NCBI GenBank assembly: GCA_945911685.1
Contig: CAMEAW010000132.1
Location: forward strand, 1-8,072
Direction: 5' to 3'
Origin: Bordetella parapertussis
GTDB lineage: Bacteria > Pseudomonadota > Gammaproteobacteria > Burkholderiales > Burkholderiaceae_B
DNA: 8,072 bases
The notes under the pieces were generated by a model. It made no database searches. It worked only from the letters and a program-made list of their open reading frames with translations, and was not told where the DNA came from. Positions 7,248 to 8,072 of this stretch are shown piece after piece. Numbering within the stretch: position 1 is the first letter of the stretch; each line of letters opens with the position of its first letter. Both the position numbers and the translations under genes were made by a program.

Positions 7248-7853
7248 ATGGATATGCAAGGTAGCCGCGCGTTAGCGGTGTCGCAACAACAGGCTTGGGA
7301 TTCGCTAAACGACCCAGAGATTTTAAAAGCATGCATCCCTGGTTGTGAAAAATTCGAACGTGTTGAAGAAAACGAGTATGCGGTAACCGTTGCGGTCAAG
7401 ATTGGCCCAGTGTCTGCCAAGTTCAATGGCAAGGTTAAGTTGGCAGATATCCAAGCGCCTGTGTCGTATGCCTTGCAGTTTGAAGCGCAGGGTGGTGTCG
7501 CGGGTTTTGGCCAGGGCGAGTCAAAAGTTGAATTGGCACCTCGAGAGGGCGGCTGCGAACTTAAGTACACCGTACATTCAAAAGTCGGCGGGAAAATCGC
7601 CCAACTTGGGCAGCGCCTGATTGATGGGGTCGCCAAGTCTTTGGCCGAAGATTTTTTCAAACGGTTTGATGAGGCGTTGCAGGCTAAATTTGCAGGTGGC
7701 GACGTTGCAGGAAGTGAAGGCGACGGTATCCAAACAACAATGTCCAGTGATTCAAACCGAGCACCAGCACCTGGCGCTTCAAATATCCAGCGTTTGATGT
7801 GGCCCGCTGTGGCTGCCGTGGTGTTGGCGATGCTCGTTTGGTACTTCAGCTGA
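7248..7853 (+). CDS. coxG: CoxG-like SRPBCC protein with C-terminal membrane anchor
   Basis: A 201-residue protein of the CoxG/START-like (SRPBCC) family. Residues 1 to about 150 form the lipid- or quinone-pocket fold: the MDMQGSRAL start, WDSLNDPEILKACIPGCE at about 17-34, KIGPVSAKFNGKV, a glycine-rich GVAGFGQGES turn, and a long terminal helix ending AEDFFKRFDEAL. A Gly/Ser/Pro/Ala-rich linker follows, then a hydrophobic helix from about 183 to the end (LMWPAVAAVV onward), a single tail-anchor segment. In form I systems CoxG recruits CO dehydrogenase to the membrane and handles quinone for electron transfer; the same role is inferred here. The ATG 7248 has a modest GAGA five bases upstream. 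It is the last gene of the tight run, ending in TGA. A 258-codon antisense frame across it is a compositional shadow. Confidence 0.9.
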   Translation: MDMQGSRALAVSQQQAWDSLNDPEILKACIPGCEKFERVEENEYAVTVAVKIGPVSAKFNGKVKLADIQAPVSYALQFEAQGGVAGFGQGESKVELAPREGGCELKYTVHSKVGGKIAQLGQRLIDGVAKSLAEDFFKRFDEALQAKFAGGDVAGSEGDGIQTTMSSDSNRAPAPGASNIQRLMWPAVAAVVLAMLVWYFS

Positions 7854-7876
7854 TGGCGCATGATTGACTGAGTCGT

Positions 7877-7905
7877 TTGACTTGAAGATATCGAAGCAAT
7901 ACAGT
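7877..7905 (+). promoter_or_regulatory. Putative sigma-70 promoter upstream of the last gene
   Basis: TTGACT (7877-7882, five of six to -35) and TACAGT (7900-7905, four of six to -10) are separated by exactly 17 bases. The start point would be about 35-40 bases before the next gene, leaving a short AT-rich leader that contains the palindrome AAAATATTTT (7913-7922). This suggests the next gene can be expressed apart from the cox run. No convincing terminator was found between coxG and this site. Confidence 0.35.
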
Positions 7906-7948
7906 GGTACCCAAAATATTTTAAAAAATAAAAGCAAGAGGCAAAATG

Positions 7949-8072
7949 ATGGCTATCACTAAAGTTGGTCGGTATCTGGTCGAAAGAGTGCTTGAGACCG
8001 AGCGTCCCTACGCACCTGCGCGTGATTTCTTTCCAGACTTAACGCAAGACATGTTGACGACGTGTTTGCGTG
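7949..8072 (+). CDS. Probable MBL-fold metallo-hydrolase, N-terminus only (3' end outside window)
   Basis: An open frame runs from tandem ATGs at 7946 and 7949 to the window end, giving 41-42 residues. AGAGG at 7937-7941 is 7 bases from the second ATG and only 4 from the first, so the second is preferred. The peptide starts MAITKVGRYLVERVLETERP and continues to DFFPDLTQDMLTTCLR. A leading beta strand ending in E-x-E-x-P, followed by FFPDLT, resembles the start of MBL-fold hydrolases that begin with a V-x-R-I-x-E-strand and an F-P-D-x-T-P-E stretch. The metal-binding HxHxDH motif would lie beyond the window, so the family call is tentative. The coding frame itself is well supported. It lies 95 bases after coxG on the same strand, so it may be either an operon member or a separately promoted neighbour. 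Confidence 0.6.
   Translation, partial: MAITKVGRYLVERVLETERPYAPARDFFPDLTQDMLTTCLR

Noticed and set aside
7085..7861. A 258-codon minus-strand open frame across the coxE end and all of coxG
   Set aside because: It lies antisense to two well-supported family members, has low-complexity composition rich in Ser, Pro and Ala, and shows no recognisable domain.
7871..7882. Hairpin AGTC-GTTT-GACT after coxG as a terminator
   Set aside because: The stem has only four base pairs and no T-run follows; it overlaps the better-supported promoter -35 hexamer.
1..8072. CRISPR arrays, insertion sequences, tRNA genes or attachment sites
   Set aside because: By eye I saw no regularly spaced repeats, transposase-like frames, cloverleaf-like segments or flanking duplications; nearly all sequence is accounted for by housekeeping-style genes.

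Overview
The window reads as bacterial chromosome, most likely from a betaproteobacterium (Burkholderiales-like), of moderate GC content. This placement is an inference from protein style, codon choice and gene neighbourhood and could not be tested against a database. Genes are tightly packed; no gene-free stretch exceeds about 200 bases.

Layout: (1) 1-387, + strand: the C-terminal nucleotide-binding domain of an Atm1/HMT1-type ABC half-transporter that begins before the window. (2) 384-1214, - strand: an NfsA-like FMN nitroreductase converging on the transporter with a 4-base overlap. (3) 1215-1409: a divergent control region with a perfect 14-base palindrome, -10-like elements on both strands and a set of GACAC/GTGTC boxes in the presumed leader. 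(4) 1410-7853, + strand: a six-gene run with gaps of about 10-40 bases: small [2Fe-2S] subunit (coxS), molybdopterin large subunit (coxL), FAD subunit (coxM), MoxR AAA+ ATPase (coxD-like), VWA protein (coxE-like) and a membrane-anchored SRPBCC protein (coxG-like). (5) 7854-7948: a short AT-rich spacer with a possible promoter. (6) 7949-8072: the start of another gene, probably an MBL-fold hydrolase, cut by the window end.

How the genes work together: S, L and M form a xanthine-oxidase-family molybdenum hydroxylase. Electrons would pass from substrate at the Mo centre in L, through two [2Fe-2S] clusters in S, to FAD in M. D and E are the MoxR/VWA pair known in form I systems to mature the metal site. 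CoxG would tether the complex to the membrane and help pass electrons to quinone. The large subunit carries AYRGAGR at the active-site loop instead of the AYxCSFR of proven CO dehydrogenases, and the gene order is S-L-M instead of M-S-L. Both mark a form II (CODH-like) enzyme, whose natural substrate is not settled. The operon is a recognised family arrangement, not a wholly new system; the open questions are its substrate, its regulation and the downstream hydrolase.
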